Position numbers and translations under genes: made by a program
Notes under the pieces: generated by a model
Database searches by the model: none
The model's input: only the letters and a program-made list of their open reading frames with translations
Told to the model about the DNA's origin: nothing
Shown here: positions 37,181 through 46,138 of the stretch, one piece after another
How the letters are laid out: each line of letters starts with the position of its first letter
Position numbering within the stretch: the first letter of the stretch is position 1
Source of the DNA: Planomicrobium sp. Y74
GTDB lineage: Bacteria > Bacillota > Bacilli > Bacillales_A > Planococcaceae
NCBI RefSeq assembly: GCF_003668635.1
Contig: NZ_RCWH01000002.1
Coordinates: 372,001-436,000 of the forward strand
Length of the DNA stretch: 64,000 bases
Reading direction: 5' to 3'

Positions 37181-37314
37181 GCTTTTCGTGGGTTTCTCCA
37201 CCAGAAGACTGATTTATTTCATTTTACGAAATACTTCTTCCTATTTTATCGAAACATTTGATAAACTTAAAAAGTCCGGTACTTACAATTATATACAGCA
37301 GGGAGAAGACTTAG

Positions 37315-39072
37315 ATGCGAGTTTTTTTGGAATTGGGCTGGTTTTTTAAAGAAAGGAAAAAGCAATACGCCATAGGCATTTTTTTGCTGCTGATCGTTGC
37401 ACTGCTCGGTGTACTGCCGCCGCGCATCATTGGATTCGTCGTTGATGAAATTAGCAGGGGCACATTGACTCCTGCATATTTGATGAAGTGGCTCGGTATC
37501 CTGGCGGGGTCTGCGCTGATCATGTACGTGCTTCGTTACGCATGGCGCTTGATGATTTTCGGTTCTTCAATTATTTTAGCGCGGAATCTGCGCCGGCAGC
37601 TGTTCCATCATTTTACTCAAATGTCCCCGTCATTTTATCAAAAGAGGCGGGTGGGAGATTTGATGGCGCATGCCACCAATGATTTACAGGCTGTACAGAT
37701 GACAGCAGGAGCCGGTGTTTTAACATTGTTTGATTCACTGGCGACAGGAGGGTTCGTCATTGCTGCAATGGCAATCACCATCGATTGGAAGCTGACATTG
37801 ATTGTCCTGATTCCTATGCCCCTGATGGCCTATCTGACCAATTATTACGGAAAGCTGATGCATCTCCGTTTCCACGATGCACAGGCGGCTTTTTCAGGTC
37901 TGAACGATAAAACACAGGAAAGTATTTCAGGGATGAAAGTGATCAAGACATTCGGCCAGGAGGAAGAAGACGTGGAAGATTTCCGCGCCCTGTCAAAAAA
38001 AGTGGTGGATGAAAACATCCGTGTTGCAAGGGTCGATTCATTATTCGATCCCACTATTTCAGCAATTATAGGCATCTGTTACTTCCTCGCCATCGGATTC
38101 GGTTCCTATTTTGTGACAAACGGAGATATGACAATCGGGGATTTGATCGCTTTCACAGCATACCTTGGACTTTTGGTATGGCCGATGCTGGCATTCGGCT
38201 GGCTTTTCAATATTGTTGAACGCGGAAGGGCTTCATATGACCGGATCCGCCAACTTCTCTCAGAACCGGCGGATATTGACGACAGGAAAGGTGCGCTTGA
38301 TATCCGTCCGGAAGGAGATATTATATTTGATCTGGAAGAGTTTAAATTTACAGATGACGACCGTGCGGCGCTCCGGAATGTCCGTTTTACACTCAAACGC
38401 GGCGAAACCCTGGGGATAGTCGGGAAAACAGGTTCTGGAAAATCAGCGATTTTAAGGCTCCTGCTGCGTGAATTTGAAAATTATCGTGGAACGATAACGT
38501 TCGGCGGACGCTCCATCACGGATTATAAAAAGAAAAAACTGCGGCAGGCAATCGGCTATGTACCACAGGACCATTTCCTGTTTTCAACATCTGTCGCTGG
38601 AAATATCGCCTTCGCGCGGCCCGAAGCTACCGAAGAGGAGATTTTTGAAGCGGCACAGCTTGCGCATATCCATCAGGACATTTCAAATTTCACAGAGGGC
38701 TATAATACCGTGGTCGGAGAACGGGGCGTTTCGTTATCGGGCGGACAGAAGCAGCGGATTTCGATTGCCCGCGCTCTAATGATGCGGCCGGAACTGCTGA
38801 TACTGGATGATTCATTGTCTGCGGTGGACGCCAAAACGGAAGAGGCGATTCTGGAATCGCTGAAACGGACGCGCACCGGGGAAACGACGATTATTACATC
38901 CCACAGGCTGAGTGCCATCCAGCATGCCCATCAGATAGTGGTGATGGACGCCGGAACGGTGGCGGAAATCGGTTCACATGACCAGTTAATGAAGAAAAAA
39001 GGAATTTATTATGAAATGTATGAGCTGCAGCAACTTGAAGCACTCGTCGAGCAGGGAGGCGAGACCCAATGA
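37315..39072 (+). CDS. ABC exporter subunit with degenerate ATPase site (YheI/BmrC-like)
   Basis: The 585-residue half-transporter has six membrane helices (about 1-300), then a nucleotide-binding domain with Walker A GKTGSGKS from G370, signature LSGGQKQR, and Walker B LLILD followed by D499 instead of the catalytic glutamate. It pairs with the next gene, coupled by ATGA. The arrangement matches heterodimeric multidrug exporters such as B. subtilis YheI-YheH (BmrCD). Substrate not known. AGGGAGAAG precedes the ATG. Confidence 0.88.
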   Translation: MRVFLELGWFFKERKKQYAIGIFLLLIVALLGVLPPRIIGFVVDEISRGTLTPAYLMKWLGILAGSALIMYVLRYAWRLMIFGSSIILARNLRRQLFHHFTQMSPSFYQKRRVGDLMAHATNDLQAVQMTAGAGVLTLFDSLATGGFVIAAMAITIDWKLTLIVLIPMPLMAYLTNYYGKLMHLRFHDAQAAFSGLNDKTQESISGMKVIKTFGQEEEDVEDFRALSKKVVDENIRVARVDSLFDPTISAIIGICYFLAIGFGSYFVTNGDMTIGDLIAFTAYLGLLVWPMLAFGWLFNIVERGRASYDRIRQLLSEPADIDDRKGALDIRPEGDIIFDLEEFKFTDDDRAALRNVRFTLKRGETLGIVGKTGSGKSAILRLLLREFENYRGTITFGGRSITDYKKKKLRQAIGYVPQDHFLFSTSVAGNIAFARPEATEEEIFEAAQLAHIHQDISNFTEGYNTVVGERGVSLSGGQKQRISIARALMMRPELLILDDSLSAVDAKTEEAILESLKRTRTGETTIITSHRLSAIQHAHQIVVMDAGTVAEIGSHDQLMKKKGIYYEMYELQQLEALVEQGGETQ

Positions 39073-40856
39073 TCGAAAAGCAAAAAGAACTGACCGGCAA
39101 AGATCAGTGGAAAGTCTTCAAAAGACTCCTCCTTTACCTGATTCCGCATAAGAAAATGCTGTCCATCGCTATGCTGTTGTTGATACTGACCGTTTTGGGC
39201 GATGTTTTGGGTCCATTGATCATCAAAACCTTCATCGATGGCTATTTGACACCGGGTAATTTCCCGGCAGGTCCGGTGACAGGACTGGCGCTCGGTTATC
39301 TATTCATCCAGGTTTCAAATGTCATCATCAGTTATTTTCAATTATTGAAATTCCAGGAGGCAGCGCTGAAAATTATTCAGCAAATGCGCATCGATGTCTT
39401 TACAAAAGTGCAGAGCCTGGGAATGCGTTATTTTGACCGGACACCGGCAGGCGGCATTGTTTCCCGGGTCACCAATGATACAGAAGCAATCAAGGAAATG
39501 TTCGTTACTGTGCTCATTGGCTTTATTCAGAGCATATTCCTGATTATCGGGGTATATATTGCCATGTTCTTCCTGAATGTGCGCCTGGCATTGATCACGT
39601 TGATCTTGCTGCCGATCCTTTTTTGGATCATGTACATCTACCGCAAATACAGTTCGATTTTCTACCAGGATCTGCGTGAGCGGCTCGGGCAGCTGAACGC
39701 CAAAATTTCAGAATCGGTCCAGGGAATGGGCATGATCCAGGCTTTCAGCCAGGAAGGCCGGATGCAGGATGAATTCAACGAAATCAATGAAAAACACTGG
39801 AACGCCGGAAAACGCAACATTAAAATTGACGGGTTGCTGCTGCGGCCGGCGATTGACCTGGTATATACACTGGCGTTGATTATGCTGCTCAGTTATTTCG
39901 GCATCACTTCATTCAATTCTACTATTGAAGTAGGGGTCATTTATGCTTTTGTAACGTATATCGACCGTTTTTTTGAACCGATCAATCAGGTCATGCAGCG
40001 GCTGTCGATTTTCCAGCAGGCGATTGTAGCGGCGTCGCGGGTCTTCGACTTATTAGATGAGACAGACGAAGCTCCGGCTCAAAAAAAAGCAGCTGCCGAA
40101 ATCACTGAAGGCCGCATCGAATTCAGGAATGTCAGCTTTTCCTATGACGGCAAGGCTCAAGTTTTGAAAAACATTTCGTTTACAGCTGAACCCGGACAGA
40201 CTGTCGCTCTTGTCGGCCATACGGGGAGCGGGAAAAGTTCAATCATCAATTTATTGATGCGATTTTATGAATTCGAAAGAGGAGATATTCTGATAGACGG
40301 CGTTAACGTCAAGGATTATCACTCTAGTGAACTGCGCAAGAAAATGGGGTTAGTCCTGCAGGATCCGTTTTTATTTTATGGCACGATAGAAAGCAATATA
40401 CGACTTTATAATCCGGATATGCCTTTTTCTGAAATCCGGGCAGCCGCTGAATTCGTGCAAGCGGACAAATTCATTGCCCAATTGCCCGATGGCTATGACC
40501 ATAAAGTGACGGAAAGAGGTTCTACATTCTCGAGCGGCCAGCGACAATTACTGGCTTTCGCCAGAACAATGGCGGCAGATCCGAAGATTCTGGTGCTGGA
40601 TGAAGCAACGGCTAACATCGATACGGAGACGGAAGTCGCCATCCAGACGAGCCTTGAAAGGATGCGCAAAGGCCGGACAACCATCGCAATTGCCCATAGA
40701 CTAAGCACGATACAGGATGCAGAATTGATTCTTGTTCTGCATCAGGGAGAAATTGTCGAATGCGGGACCCATCAGCAACTATTGGCCGCTCGCGGTCTCT
40801 ACCATAAAATGTACCTGCTCCAAAACGGCATCGTGGAAAACGTCGGCAGCAAATGA
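39069..40856 (+). CDS. ABC exporter subunit with canonical Walker B (YheH/BmrD-like)
   Basis: The 595-residue half-transporter has six membrane helices and an ATPase domain with Walker A GHTGSGKSS, a variant signature FSSGQRQ and Walker B ILVLDEAT with the catalytic glutamate. The variant signature faces the degenerate D499 half of its partner, so the dimer has one active and one impaired ATP site, as in BmrCD. Confidence 0.88.
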   Translation: MIEKQKELTGKDQWKVFKRLLLYLIPHKKMLSIAMLLLILTVLGDVLGPLIIKTFIDGYLTPGNFPAGPVTGLALGYLFIQVSNVIISYFQLLKFQEAALKIIQQMRIDVFTKVQSLGMRYFDRTPAGGIVSRVTNDTEAIKEMFVTVLIGFIQSIFLIIGVYIAMFFLNVRLALITLILLPILFWIMYIYRKYSSIFYQDLRERLGQLNAKISESVQGMGMIQAFSQEGRMQDEFNEINEKHWNAGKRNIKIDGLLLRPAIDLVYTLALIMLLSYFGITSFNSTIEVGVIYAFVTYIDRFFEPINQVMQRLSIFQQAIVAASRVFDLLDETDEAPAQKKAAAEITEGRIEFRNVSFSYDGKAQVLKNISFTAEPGQTVALVGHTGSGKSSIINLLMRFYEFERGDILIDGVNVKDYHSSELRKKMGLVLQDPFLFYGTIESNIRLYNPDMPFSEIRAAAEFVQADKFIAQLPDGYDHKVTERGSTFSSGQRQLLAFARTMAADPKILVLDEATANIDTETEVAIQTSLERMRKGRTTIAIAHRLSTIQDAELILVLHQGEIVECGTHQQLLAARGLYHKMYLLQNGIVENVGSK

Positions 40857-40944
40857 ATGAAATATGAGGATAAACATTGGAGCTGTCATTATTCATTTTG
40901 CGATATCAAAAGCAAGAAAGAATTGAAGAAAGTAAAATTCCAGG

Positions 40945-40981
40945 CAGGAGAGAAAGATGGGAATCTTTCTCTCCTGTTTTT
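40945..40981 (+). terminator. Terminator of the ABC exporter operon
   Basis: A perfect 14-base stem (40945-40958 with 40963-40976) with a 4-base loop and T tract. Confidence 0.93.
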
Positions 40982-41044
40982 GTATAGGAGTTAAATTTGG
41001 TCCCTGGATTTTGGTGGATTAGATTAATATTGTCTAAAACCTAT

Positions 41045-41112
41045 GTTCCTGTATCGTTGCGCTAGCTTCGTCATGAATGAGCCGGACAAAATACATTTGT
41101 CCGGCTCATTCA
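41045..41112 (+). repeat. Fragment of MITE-like element and 17-base hairpin
   Basis: GTTCCTGTATCGTTGCGCTAG (first 20 bases from 41045) continues to 41072 and matches the interior of copy D (near 52010-52040). It is joined to a perfect 17-base stem (41074-41090 with 41096-41112), loop of 5, with no T tract. The remaining gap 40857-41193 holds the exporter terminator and the ccdA ribosome site. Confidence 0.6.
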
Positions 41113-41193
41113 CAAAGAGTTCACAGGCAAAAGGGCAGTTTTCTCCTGTTAAATTTGATAAGATGGGTAGAGTATAATGAAGGAGTGGAAACA

Positions 41194-41904
41194 GTGGCAA
41201 GTGACATTAATCTATTCCTGGCTTTTGGAGCAGGATTCCTAAGTTTTATTTCACCATGCACTTTGCCTTTATATCCGGCATTTTTATCCTATATTACCGG
41301 CATGTCGCTTGATGAAATAAAAAACGATAAGAAAGTCATGCAGCGCAGAGGCATGTTCCATACGCTCTTCTTCCTGCTTGGATTTTCAACTATATTTATC
41401 GCACTCGGCTTCAGCACATCATTCTTCTATGAGTGGTTTATCCGATATGATGAATTGATCCGCCAAGTCGGCGCCATATTCATCGTCGTATTCGGGTTGA
41501 TGATCGTCGGCGTTTTCCAGCCGAAATTCCTGATGGCTGATAAAAAATTTTCATTTAAGAACCGTCCATCCGGTTTTCTCGGAACTTTTGTAATCGGTTT
41601 GGCGTTTGCCGCGGGCTGGACACCATGTACCGGGCCTATCACAGCAGCCATCTATACGTTGGCTGCAGCAAATCCAGGCTCAGGTGTCTGGTATATGCTT
41701 GCATATGTACTCGGTTTTGCGATTCCATTCTTTGTTCTTTCGTTCTTCGTAACCCGTCTCGGATGGCTGCGCAAGCACAATAATACCATCATGAAAGTCG
41801 GTGGATTCATCATGATTGCAGTCGGAATTCTGCTGTTCTATGATGGAATGACTTACTTAATCCGTATTCTGAGCCCGATATTCGGTGACTTCCAGGGATT
41901 CTAA
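41194..41904 (+). CDS. ccdA: Cytochrome c biogenesis protein CcdA
   Basis: The 236-residue DsbD-like membrane protein has six helices and passes electrons from cytosolic thioredoxin outward to reduce apocytochrome c. Its two redox cysteines lie in [10 protein letters not shown] (about residue 19) and GWTPCTGPI (about 147). The start is GTG 41194 with GAAGGAG 8 bases upstream; a longer frame runs back through repeat DNA. Confidence 0.93.
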   Translation: MASDINLFLAFGAGFLSFISPCTLPLYPAFLSYITGMSLDEIKNDKKVMQRRGMFHTLFFLLGFSTIFIALGFSTSFFYEWFIRYDELIRQVGAIFIVVFGLMIVGVFQPKFLMADKKFSFKNRPSGFLGTFVIGLAFAAGWTPCTGPITAAIYTLAAANPGSGVWYMLAYVLGFAIPFFVLSFFVTRLGWLRKHNNTIMKVGGFIMIAVGILLFYDGMTYLIRILSPIFGDFQGF

Positions 41905-41928
41905 TTGATCTTAAAGTAGGTGTAACCG

Positions 41929-42252
41929 ATGAAAACCATTAATACCATGAATGAATACCGTCAATTGACCAGCAGCGCAGAAACTTTTCTGCTGTTTGTC
42001 AAAACCGATAATTGTTCAGTCTGTGAAGGATTGCGTCCCCAGATTGAACTATTCGAAGATGATTATGAAATCCCGTTTTACTTGGTGAACGGAGCAAAAT
42101 TGCCAGAGTTGGCAGGGGAACTTCTATTGTTTTCAGCCCCGATTGTACTAATGTTCCACGAAGGCAGCGAAATTCATCGATTTGTGCGTTTTATCCGCAT
42201 CGATGAATTGCGGATCCGATTAGATGAACTGGAGGAGGGATTGGATGTTTGA
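41929..42252 (+). CDS. Thioredoxin-family protein with CSVC site
   Basis: The 107-residue protein has a thioredoxin fold with NCSVCEGLRPQ at residues about 28-38 and a cis-proline near SAPIVLMF. There is no signal peptide. It lies between ccdA and ccdC, where B. subtilis has the response-regulator-like yneI, so it may be the cytosolic electron partner of CcdA. This partner role is inference from position. Confidence 0.8.
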   Translation: MKTINTMNEYRQLTSSAETFLLFVKTDNCSVCEGLRPQIELFEDDYEIPFYLVNGAKLPELAGELLLFSAPIVLMFHEGSEIHRFVRFIRIDELRIRLDELEEGLDV

Positions 42253-42745
42253 ACAGATTCCGCCGGAGGTTTATCTGGTGATAACGACAATTGGAGCAGT
42301 TTTTATGGGGATATTTGCAATCTTTGTGAGATCCCGTTCAGCTAAAAAACCAGCTTCCGTCAAAAAAATACTTTTGCCTCCATTATTCATGTCCACTGGG
42401 GCATTGATGTTCGTCTTTCCGTTTTTCAGGGTTGCTCCTCCTCAGATTGCCGAAGCATTGGCAGCAGGAATCATTTTTTCGGTGGTCCTGATATGGACTT
42501 CGAAGTTTGAGGAAAGAGATGGAGAGATTTATTTGAAGCAATCCAAGGCTTTTATTTTTATCTTGATTGGCTTACTGTTGATCCGTTTACTTGCTAAAGT
42601 GATTCTCAGTTCTACTATCGATATCGGCGAACTTGCCGGTATGTTCTGGATACTGGCATTCGGCATGATAATCCCGTGGCGTCTTGCCATGTACCTTCAA
42701 TTTAAAAAACTAGCAGAAAAAAACAAAAGCGCAGTACCCGGTTGA
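42245..42745 (+). CDS. ccdC: CcdC family membrane protein (YneJ-like, DUF1453)
   Basis: The 166-residue protein has five predicted membrane helices and resembles B. subtilis CcdC (YneJ), linked to cytochrome c maturation though its exact role is unsettled. ATG 42245 has GGAGGGA 6 bases upstream and overlaps the preceding gene by 8 bases. Confidence 0.85.
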   Translation: MFEQIPPEVYLVITTIGAVFMGIFAIFVRSRSAKKPASVKKILLPPLFMSTGALMFVFPFFRVAPPQIAEALAAGIIFSVVLIWTSKFEERDGEIYLKQSKAFIFILIGLLLIRLLAKVILSSTIDIGELAGMFWILAFGMIIPWRLAMYLQFKKLAEKNKSAVPG

Positions 42746-42764
42746 CGGGTGCTGCGCTTTTTTC
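42725..42764. terminator. Bidirectional terminator between ccdC and yneK-like gene
   Basis: A 16-base stem (42725-42740 with 42746-42761) has one G-T pair and A/T flanks. It overlaps the ccdC stop. Confidence 0.9.
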
Positions 42765-42775
42765 TATGTCACTTT

Positions 42776-43210
42776 TCACTGCTCAAAATAAGACTCGTAA
42801 GGACTTACATCAATATTGAGTTCGTCCAGCTTTTTCCGCAGAAATTTATGGTCACGTTTTGGCGTCGCCTGAATATAACCTCTGATGATATGTTCATGTT
42901 CCATCTTCGAAACTTTTTCTTCCACAAGGATCTGTCCAATTCTGCCCGCTATTTTCTGTTTTGCCACAGGCCTGAAGAGATCAGGTACTGGCTGCACAAG
43001 TTCGTTCAATAATTCTTTTTCCCGGTCTCCCCATAAATGGATCGTTTTGTTGACGTAATACTCTTCCCAATTCAAATCCGACAGTCCGTCTTTTTTTGGA
43101 ATGGATTTCAGAAACTTCCTGAACATAAAATACCCGCCAATCGCAAATAAACCGACAAGGACCACTACCCAAAATAGGATGAACCATAAAAACCAACCTT
43201 CTAACGCCAC
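42776..43210 (-). CDS. YneK-like protein, DUF2621
   Basis: The 144-residue protein has one N-terminal membrane helix (about 5-30) and a basic/acidic soluble domain with IPKKDGLSDLNWEEYYV. It resembles B. subtilis YneK, the neighbour of ccdC; function unknown. GTG at 43210 lies 6 bases after GAGGTG; GTG at 43219 overlaps that site and is less likely. Confidence 0.82.
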   Translation of the reverse strand: MALEGWFLWFILFWVVVLVGLFAIGGYFMFRKFLKSIPKKDGLSDLNWEEYYVNKTIHLWGDREKELLNELVQPVPDLFRPVAKQKIAGRIGQILVEEKVSKMEHEHIIRGYIQATPKRDHKFLRKKLDELNIDVSPYESYFEQ

Positions 43211-43330
43211 GTTATTCACCTCATACCTTCCGATATCTCCATTATAAGAGCTAAATAAAAAAAATTCATTAAAAATGTATCCCTTTTTGTCCTAACTGTC
43301 TATATAGCGGGTGAGAGGAGGTGAAACAAA

Positions 43331-43549
43331 ATGGCTAACAGCAACTTTAAAAAGGCAAGCATCCGGCTGACTTTCGATAACGGCTTTGATGCACTCGGCA
43401 AACCGAGAAAGAAAGTAAAAGCGTACCACAATGTTACTGATACAGCTGCTGCAACTGAGATTTTCGAAACAGCACGCGTATTGACGGAGTTCGGAATGAA
43501 ACCGTTGATGGATTTGGAAAAGCAGTCTAATCAATCGATCTTTGCATAA
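43331..43549 (+). CDS. DUF1659 small protein
   Basis: The 72-residue basic protein (SNFKKASIRLTFDNG..VKAYHNV) matches the DUF1659 pattern. GAGGAGGTG precedes the ATG. It starts a three-gene cluster with DUF2922 and YvrJ proteins, a set repeatedly found together in Bacilli. Function is unknown; the small beta-rich form suggests a structural or binding protein. Confidence 0.78.
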   Translation: MANSNFKKASIRLTFDNGFDALGKPRKKVKAYHNVTDTAAATEIFETARVLTEFGMKPLMDLEKQSNQSIFA

Positions 43550-43571
43550 TACTACTAAGGGGGAATAGGAA

Positions 43572-43787
43572 ATGGCTAAGACATTGGAATTGATATTTGA
43601 AACAGGGGCAGGAAAAGATGTTGTGCTGTCTGTGGAAGAACCGAGAGAAGACCTGACGGCTCTAGAGCTCGCGACTGGTATGCAGACGATTATTACCCAG
43701 AACATCTTTGAAATTCAAGGATCTCCTTTTGCGGTAGCCAAAGGCGCACGTGTAGTCGAGCGCAACGTCGTCGATTACGAAGTTTAA
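43572..43787 (+). CDS. DUF2922 small protein
   Basis: The 71-residue acidic protein (AKTLELIFETGAGKDVVLSV..ARVVERNVVDYEV) matches DUF2922. It has an AAGGGGG site and lies 22 bases after the DUF1659 gene. The opposite charges of the two products suggest they could interact; that is inference. Confidence 0.78.
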   Translation: MAKTLELIFETGAGKDVVLSVEEPREDLTALELATGMQTIITQNIFEIQGSPFAVAKGARVVERNVVDYEV

Positions 43788-43794
43788 GAACCGG

Positions 43795-43821
43795 AGCCCA
43801 CCTGAATTGGAGGGCTTTTTA
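43795..43821 (+). terminator. Weak attenuator-like hairpin between DUF2922 and yvrJ genes
   Basis: AGCCC (43795-43799) pairs with GGGCT (43812-43816) before TTTTT, so only part of the transcripts may reach yvrJ. Confidence 0.5.
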
Positions 43822-43845
43822 TCTCTTAAAAAAGGAGGAATAGAC

Positions 43846-43971
43846 ATGGAAGATTGGATGCGATTGATACAGGAAGTCGGGTTTCCTATTTTTGTGTCAT
43901 TTTATCTCATGCACAGAGTGGAAACAAAACTGGTGGCAATTCACGAAGCGTTGATCGCCATCAGGCTGTAA
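43846..43971 (+). CDS. YvrJ family membrane peptide
   Basis: A 41-residue single-helix peptide starts MEDWMRLIQEVGFPIFVSFY and ends with VETKLVAIHEALIAIRL. The GFP..SFYL.HR.E.KL pattern is that of YvrJ proteins. AAAGGAGG lies 8 bases before the ATG. It resembles small phage holin/BhlA-type peptides in shape. Function unknown. Confidence 0.78.
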   Translation: MEDWMRLIQEVGFPIFVSFYLMHRVETKLVAIHEALIAIRL

Positions 43972-44065
43972 CTTCACAATTTCGTGACAAAGGGTTGCGT
44001 AATGCAGTTGTCTGGTCTGCTTTCTTCATTTAATATGAAGGCAGTATGTATTATGGAGGCGCCAC

Positions 44066-44626
44066 ATGAAAAAATTAATGGGAATTACAGTGATCGCCCT
44101 TGTGCTATTTCTGGCAGCTTGCGGTGATTCCTCAATCGAAGATTTTTCGCACACCGATCAGCGCGGAAAAGAAATTTCACTTGAGAACCTTAACGGAACG
44201 CCCTGGCTGGCAACATTTGTGTTCACTAATTGTACGACCGTATGCCCGCCTATGACTTTTAATATGGTTTCAATCCAGGATGAACTATTGGAGCAGGGCA
44301 TAGAAGAATATAAAATTGTTGCATTTTCAGTGGATCCCGGGAATGATAAACCGGCAGTATTGTCTGATTATCTTGATAAATTCAATGTGCCGGATGAATC
44401 GAAATGGCATCTTTTGACCGGCTATTCCCAGGATTATATCGCTGAGTACGCTAAAGACAATTTCAAATCATTTGTGAAAAACGACCCTTCAAGTAACCAG
44501 GTGGTGCATGGCACCAGCTTTTATTTGATCGATAAAAACGGGAAAGTTGCCCATAATTATGATGGTTATGGTGATGTTCCGGTTGAGGAAATTGTTGAAG
44601 ATCTTAAAGTGTTGATCGATAACTAG
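44066..44626 (+). CDS. SCO1/SenC family copper-binding lipoprotein
   Basis: The 186-residue protein has a lipobox (LAAC, Cys19) and a thioredoxin fold with the copper-binding CxxxC (C56, C60) and distal His148. SCO proteins deliver copper to the CuA centre of cytochrome c oxidase outside the membrane. GGAGGCG precedes the ATG. Nearby ccdA/ccdC also serve cytochrome assembly. B. subtilis equivalent: ypmQ. Confidence 0.92.
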   Translation: MKKLMGITVIALVLFLAACGDSSIEDFSHTDQRGKEISLENLNGTPWLATFVFTNCTTVCPPMTFNMVSIQDELLEQGIEEYKIVAFSVDPGNDKPAVLSDYLDKFNVPDESKWHLLTGYSQDYIAEYAKDNFKSFVKNDPSSNQVVHGTSFYLIDKNGKVAHNYDGYGDVPVEEIVEDLKVLIDN

Positions 44627-44647
44627 AAAAGCTAAACGAAAGTTATA

Positions 44648-44684
44648 AAAGGGCTTATTCCTAACGGGGAATAAGCCCTTTAGT
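44648..44684. terminator. Terminator after the SCO1 gene (first of two near-identical copies)
   Basis: AAAGGGCTTATTCC (44648-44661) pairs with GGAATAAGCCCTTT (44668-44681). An almost identical hairpin lies at 44943-44979. Confidence 0.88.
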
Positions 44685-44710
44685 TTGTTAAGAGAGAAAG
44701 ATAGGAAACC

Positions 44711-44930
44711 GATATTCCGCAAAACAACTCCGAAGACATTAGCCGACGCTTGCGAGGTCAATGTCTTTGCGACGAAGCGTGCAACGCTGCAACGGTTTTT
44801 CATGTCTCTCAAAGCTAGCGCAGAGATGCAGAGACAGGAGCACATGGTTGTCGAAGCGATGAGGAGGCTCAGGCCGCTCCCAGCGGAAAGCATCCGTCTA
44901 AAACGAAATGATTATAGAAGTTAGCGGATT
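44711..44930 (+). repeat. MITE-like element, copy C (diverged right end)
   Basis: The left end is GATATTCCGCAAAACAAC (44711-44728), one base off copies B and D. GCTTGCGAGGTCAA..TCTTTGCGACGAAGC follows as in copy B. The right terminal repeat is not recognisable, so the 3' limit is approximate. The element is bracketed by the duplicated terminators. Confidence 0.7.
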
Positions 44931-44942
44931 TTCGACAGCTTG

Positions 44943-44979
44943 AAGGGCTTATTCCTAACCAGGAATAAGCCCTTTTTTT
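44943..44979. terminator. Terminator of mscL (second copy of the duplicated hairpin)
   Basis: AAGGGCTTATTCCT (44943-44956) pairs with AGGAATAAGCCCTT (44961-44974). It serves mscL from the right and any read-through from the left. Confidence 0.88.
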
Positions 44980-44985
44980 CTAGCT

Positions 44986-45369
44986 TTAAAGCTGCTGTTT
45001 CTTCAGGAGGTCGCGAATCTCTACGAGCAATTCCTCTTTTTTGTCCAGTTCCGGCACAGCTTCTTCTTTCGGCATTTCTTCTTTTCGGCGGAATTTCATA
45101 AATATCCGAACAACCATGAAAATGGAAAAAGCAATTATAAAAAAGTCCAGTACTGATTGCAGAAACGCTCCGTATTTCAGGGAGGCATCGCCGACTGTAT
45201 AGGTTGCACCTGCCATACTGAAGCCACCAAGCAGCAATCCTACTGCAGGCATTATTAAGTCTTCCACCAATGATGTTACTATTTTTCCGAAAGCTGTCCC
45301 GATAACCACAGCAATCGCTAAATCCAGTACATTGCCTTTCAACGCAAAAGCTTTAAAGTCTTCCCACAT
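44986..45369 (-). CDS. mscL: Large-conductance mechanosensitive channel
   Basis: The 127-residue MscL forms a pentameric pore that opens under membrane tension to release solutes. GNVLDLAIAVVIGTAFGKIV is the pore-lining first helix, and a second helix lies at about 70-93, followed by a charged C-terminal bundle. ATG at 45369 follows GGAGGTGAT at good spacing; the frame extends to 45384. Confidence 0.95.
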   Translation of the reverse strand: MWEDFKAFALKGNVLDLAIAVVIGTAFGKIVTSLVEDLIMPAVGLLLGGFSMAGATYTVGDASLKYGAFLQSVLDFFIIAFSIFMVVRIFMKFRRKEEMPKEEAVPELDKKEELLVEIRDLLKKQQL

Positions 45370-45489
45370 GAATATCACCTCCAACTTTTACTTTACATTT
45401 GGATTTACAGAAAAGATAGTGCTTGCAGCAACAGAATTAAAGCGCTGTTTATGCTAAACTGTAGAAAATGAGCAGTTGGACGTGACACA

Positions 45490-46137
45490 ATGAAAAAGAA
45501 AAAAAGAAAACTGAAAAAAGGCGGCGTACTGAGGCTTTTATTCCTTATCACCTTATTGCCGGCGCTGCTGGTCAGTATTACGTTGTTTGTCATCGTGTAT
45601 TATTTCTTCAATCCTGATACAGTGATGACCGCGTTGAAGGAAACTCCGAATTTATTCAGGGAAATGGAAGTTCCCGAGGAATATATACCGTTGTATAAAG
45701 AAACGGCTGAAGTCTATGGGGTGCCGTGGACGTTGCTTGCAGCTCACCACCGGGTGGAAACTCGATTTTCTACAATGGATCCATTATTATCACCTGTAGG
45801 AGCGGAAGGCCATATGCAATTCATGCCCTGCACATTCGTGGGGTGGACCCATCCGACCTGTTCAGGTCTAGGGGAAGGTGAAATTCCGGAAAGCGAAAAA
45901 ACTGACCCTGAAGTGATTCAGGCTTATGGAGGGTACGGCACCGATGGAGATGGTGATGGGGTTGCCGATCCATATAACCTGACGGACGCATTGTACAGCG
46001 CTGCAAATTACTTGGCGAAGAACGGGGCAGCTGATGGGGAATTGGAGAAAGCGATATTTCAATACAATCATAGCGACGAATATGTTGAGGACGTTATGCA
46101 TTACTACGATCTCTATAACGAGCAATTCCCGGAATAA
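45490..46137 (+). CDS. Membrane-anchored lytic transglycosylase-like protein
   Basis: The 215-residue protein has a very basic N-terminus, one membrane helix (about 15-40) and an extracellular lysozyme-like SLT domain. The catalytic glutamate lies in AHHRVETRFS (about residue 95), with GAEGHMQFMPCTFVGW after it. The GGYGTDGDGDGVADPYN segment is a calcium-like loop. It probably cleaves peptidoglycan glycan strands. Two cysteines may form a disulfide. Confidence 0.85.
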   Translation: MKKKKRKLKKGGVLRLLFLITLLPALLVSITLFVIVYYFFNPDTVMTALKETPNLFREMEVPEEYIPLYKETAEVYGVPWTLLAAHHRVETRFSTMDPLLSPVGAEGHMQFMPCTFVGWTHPTCSGLGEGEIPESEKTDPEVIQAYGGYGTDGDGDGVADPYNLTDALYSAANYLAKNGAADGELEKAIFQYNHSDEYVEDVMHYYDLYNEQFPE

Positions 46138-46138
46138 A

